A DNA stretch of 64,000 nucleotides from contig JAYRJL010000005.1 in NCBI GenBank assembly GCA_041906305.1, positions 1 through 64,000 on the forward strand, in the 5' to 3' direction. The translations under genes and the position numbers were made by a program. The stretch comes from SHVZ01 sp041906305 (GTDB taxonomy: Bacteria; Pseudomonadota; Alphaproteobacteria; SHVZ01). A model generated the notes under the pieces. The model searched no databases. It saw only the letters and a program-made list of their open reading frames with translations, and had not been told where the DNA came from. Positions 61,936-64,000 of the stretch are shown piece after piece. Numbering within the stretch: position 1 is the first letter of the stretch; each line of letters opens with the position of its first letter.

Positions 61936-62610
61936 CTAGGAGAGCCAGACCGGCTCTTTCAGCTTCTTGATGAATTCCGCATGCGCGGCGAGCTCCGCCT
62001 CGCTCGGCCCATGCGGCCGGGGCGGGCGGACGACGACCGCGCCGGTCGCCTGCACCATGCGGCGCCGCGCCGAGGCGGCGAGGTCGAGGCCGGGCTCGCG
62101 GCCGCCGATCAGCTCCAGATAGACGAGCGCCAGCAGCTCGCAGTCGAGCTTGGCGCCGTGCTTCTCGCGCGCCGAGAGATCGATCTCGAAGCGCCGGCAG
62201 AGCGCGTCCAGGCTCGCCGGCGAGCCCGGATACTTGCGCCTGGCCATCGACACCGTGTCGACGATGCCGCGCGTGCGGTCGATCGGCGGCCGTCCGGCGC
62301 GCTTAAGCTCGTGATCGAGGAATTTGAGGTCGAACTCGGCGTTGTGGATGACCAGCTGCGCGCCGTCGATGAACTTGAGGAAGTCGTCGACCTCCTCGGC
62401 GAAGGTCTTGTGCTTGGAGAGGAACTCGTAGGAGAGGCCGTGGATGCGGAAGGCATCCTCCGGCATGTCGCGCTGCGGGTTCAGGTAGAAGTGGCGGAAT
62501 TCGCCGGTCTGGACGTGGTTGAAGAGCTCGACCGCGGCGACCTCGACGATCCGGTGACCCGAAGCGGGATCAAGCCCCGTGGTTTCCGTGTCGAGCACGA
62601 TTTCGCGCAT
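61936..62610 (-). CDS. dnaQ: DNA polymerase III epsilon subunit (proofreading exonuclease)
   Basis: 224 residues. DEDD motifs: DTETTGLD (D7, E9), HNAEFDLKFLDHE, and KHGAKLDCELLALVY with the His and Asp of the third motif. 3'-5' exonuclease of the replicase. ATG 62610 is preceded by GAGAGGACGAC. The start lies inside the end of coaE: 41 bases overlap in another frame. Confidence 0.96.
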   Translation of the reverse strand: MREIVLDTETTGLDPASGHRIVEVAAVELFNHVQTGEFRHFYLNPQRDMPEDAFRIHGLSYEFLSKHKTFAEEVDDFLKFIDGAQLVIHNAEFDLKFLDHELKRAGRPPIDRTRGIVDTVSMARRKYPGSPASLDALCRRFEIDLSAREKHGAKLDCELLALVYLELIGGREPGLDLAASARRRMVQATGAVVVRPPRPHGPSEAELAAHAEFIKKLKEPVWLS

Positions 62611-63211
62611 GTCGTCCTCTCGGCCAGCGTCCGTGACGGAGATGTTTGGCGATGCGGAGCGCGGCACGCAAGGTCGATCTGAAGCCGTTGCCGGTCGGCA
62701 CGACGAAGTCGGCGCGGCGGCGCTTCTTCGCGTCCGGCATCTGGTTCTTCAGGATGTTGGCGAACTTCTCCTCGGTCATGCCCGGACGCCTGAGCACGCG
62801 CTGGCGCTGAATCGCCGCCGACGCGCTCACCACCATGACCGCGTGGCAGCGCCGCTCGCCCCGGGTCTCGAACAGGAGCGGGATGTCGAGCACGACCAGC
62901 CGCTTCCGCGCATGGGTCGCGAGGAACCGGCGTTCCTGCGCGCGCACCAGCGGGTGGAGGATCTTCTCGAGCCGTCTCAGCGCCTGCCTGTCGGCGAAGA
63001 CCTTCGCCCCCAGCGCCTTGCGGTCGAGCACGCCGTCCTTCACCACGCCCGGGAAGGCCTTGGCGATGGCCGGGATGGCCGGCCCATCGGGGACGGTCAG
63101 GCGATGGACGGCGGCGTCGGCGTCATGGACCGGAATGCCGAGGCGCCGGAACGTGTTGGCAGCCACCGACTTGCCCATGCCGATCGAGCCGGTGAGGCCG
63201 AGGATGCGCAT
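62570..63211 (-). CDS. coaE: Dephospho-CoA kinase
   Basis: 213 residues. P-loop GSIGMGKS at about residues 8-15 after MRILGLT; conserved HDADAAVHRL and VLDIPLLFETRGE. Last step of CoA synthesis. The C-terminal 30 residues (LRIAKHLRHGRWPRGRHARNR) are very basic, and the final 41 bases overlap dnaQ, so the tail may be a run-on past the normal family end. ATG 63229 would add six residues. Confidence 0.94.
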   Translation of the reverse strand: MRILGLTGSIGMGKSVAANTFRRLGIPVHDADAAVHRLTVPDGPAIPAIAKAFPGVVKDGVLDRKALGAKVFADRQALRRLEKILHPLVRAQERRFLATHARKRLVVLDIPLLFETRGERRCHAVMVVSASAAIQRQRVLRRPGMTEEKFANILKNQMPDAKKRRRADFVVPTGNGFRSTLRAALRIAKHLRHGRWPRGRHARNRARHGNHGA

Positions 63212-63267
63212 GAAGGGCCGAGTGTGCATGAAGGAAAGCAGGCTGCCAAATCGCCGACACGCCTCGT

Positions 63268-63297
63268 AACCCCCACCGCGGCGTGGGGGAGGGGGTG
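63268..63297. repeat. Single palindromic repeat
   Basis: AACCCCCACCGCGGCGTGGG followed by GGAGGGGGT, a short hairpin related to the family, in the divergent gap between coaE and the GNAT gene. Confidence 0.55.
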
Positions 63298-63368
63298 CGA
63301 GTGGCTCAACAATCTTCACCGAAACTGGCCCGTGCAGGGGACCACTCGCCTCGCTACTCTCGCCGTCC

Positions 63369-63806
63369 ATGAGCATCGAGATCACGCGGCTGAAAGCCGA
63401 CGACCGCGCCCGCTGGGAAGCCCTCTCGCGCGGCTACAAGACCTTCTACAAGACCGAGCTTCCCGACCGGGATTACGAGGACACCTGGCAACGCCTGATG
63501 AGGGCGGAAGATGTCTACGCCTTTGCCGGCCGCCTGGACGGGGGCCTGGTCGGGATCACCCACTACTTCTTTCACCCCCATGTCTGGATGGGCGACGTCT
63601 GCTACCTGCAGGACCTGTTCACCGACGAGGCCCAGCGCGGCAAGGGCGTCGCGCGGGCGCTGATCGAGGCGGTCGCCGAGGACGCGCGGAAGAAGAAGGC
63701 GACGAAGCTCTACTGGATGACGCAGGATCACAACGCCCGCGCCCGCGCGCTCTACGACAAGGTCGCTAAGTACCAGGGCTTCATCCGCTACGACTACCCG
63801 CTGTAA
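63369..63806 (+). CDS. GNAT-family N-acetyltransferase
   Basis: 145 residues. Acetyl-CoA-binding motif QRGKGVARALIEAVAEDA (Q/R-x-x-G-x-G/A) and the C-terminal YWMTQDHNARARALYDKVAKYQGFIRYDYPL. Acts on a small amine or protein N-terminus. It is followed by a second GNAT gene 10 bases downstream. Divergent to coaE. Confidence 0.92.
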   Translation: MSIEITRLKADDRARWEALSRGYKTFYKTELPDRDYEDTWQRLMRAEDVYAFAGRLDGGLVGITHYFFHPHVWMGDVCYLQDLFTDEAQRGKGVARALIEAVAEDARKKKATKLYWMTQDHNARARALYDKVAKYQGFIRYDYPL

Positions 63807-63816
63807 GGAACATACG

Positions 63817-64000
63817 ATGGCTCTCGACTACGACCAGATCCTCGGGCCCGAGCTCAAGTATCCCGGGGCGAAGCCGCCGCCGAAGGCGCCGATCGAGGGC
63901 CGATACGTGCGCCTCGAGCCGATCGACGCGGCCCGACACGTGGCCGACCTCCACGAAGTTTCGAAGGGCGACGACACGCTCTGGAACTACATGGGCTACG
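63817..64000 (+). CDS. GNAT-family N-acetyltransferase (RimL-like), truncated at the window edge
   Basis: 61 residues visible of a longer protein: MALDYDQILGPELKYPGAKP, then GRYVRLEPIDAARHVADLHEV and DTLWNYMGY. The pattern GRYVRLEPID.A.H...L matches RimJ/RimL-type acetyltransferases. AAGGA is upstream of ATG 63817. It is cut by the right edge. Confidence 0.75.
   Translation, partial: MALDYDQILGPELKYPGAKPPPKAPIEGRYVRLEPIDAARHVADLHEVSKGDDTLWNYMGY

Overview
The window is 64 kb of GC-rich, densely coding DNA from an alphaproteobacterial chromosome. The main evidence is gene order. The block DUF3576 / leuS-lptE-holA, then parB-parA-rsmG-mnmG-mnmE with two perfect parS palindromes, and the block coaE-dnaQ / secB / Tim44-mltA, are typical alphaproteobacterial arrangements. 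A porin, a DUF1127 protein, a DUF1013 protein, DUF465, a PodJ-like protein and GFA proteins fit this. A Rhodospirillales or Reyranella-like member is my guess; no marker in the window fixes the genus. The parS sites and parAB place the window in the origin-proximal domain.

Layout. 1-4.5 kb: start of a uracil-DNA glycosylase, ETF-ubiquinone oxidoreductase, a TPR lipoprotein and ispE. 4.5-7.3 kb: a PodJ/SEL1-type envelope protein with a small paralogue of its N-terminus, then tRNA-Gln. 7.3-16.8 kb: metallo-hydrolase plus OmpR-type regulator, alpha/beta hydrolase, cupin, ribA, an L,D-transpeptidase, a TPR-2OG oxygenase coupled to yggS, and a sulfotransferase. 16.8-22 kb: porin, DUF3576 lipoprotein, and an EmrAB efflux pair lying between DUF3576 and leuS. 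22-31.9 kb: the translation, replication and partition core. 31.9-43 kb: DUF255 thioredoxin protein, ogt, OsmC, DinB, an ABC-F ATPase with a possible His-rich leader peptide, a dienelactone hydrolase-quinone reductase fusion, a phosphoacceptor-less receiver protein, carbonic anhydrase, an MlrC peptidase and tRNA-Thr. 43-48 kb: LysR/OsmC pair and a tightly packed DUF1127-GFA-GST-GFA-GST operon. 48-57.5 kb: two acyl-CoA ligases, an isochorismatase-type hydrolase, a secreted degenerate trypsin-like protein, DUF1013, two lipocalin-like proteins, and a toxin-antitoxin locus with a frameshifted toxin. 57.5-64 kb: glycosyltransferase, mltA, Tim44, histidine phosphatase, secB, dnaQ, coaE and two GNAT acetyltransferases.

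A family of C/G-rich palindromic repeats (hairpin plus a CCCCCACCC arm, single or paired as inverted MITE-like units) fills many intergenic gaps and in one case lies in frame inside the N-terminal coding region of mltA. No CRISPR array, prophage, transposase or complete defence system was seen. The most unusual items are the in-frame repeat in mltA, the repeat family itself, the possible leader peptide upstream of the ABC-F gene, the two-enzyme fusion, the GFA/GST operon and the broken RelE-type toxin with an intact operator and antitoxin.
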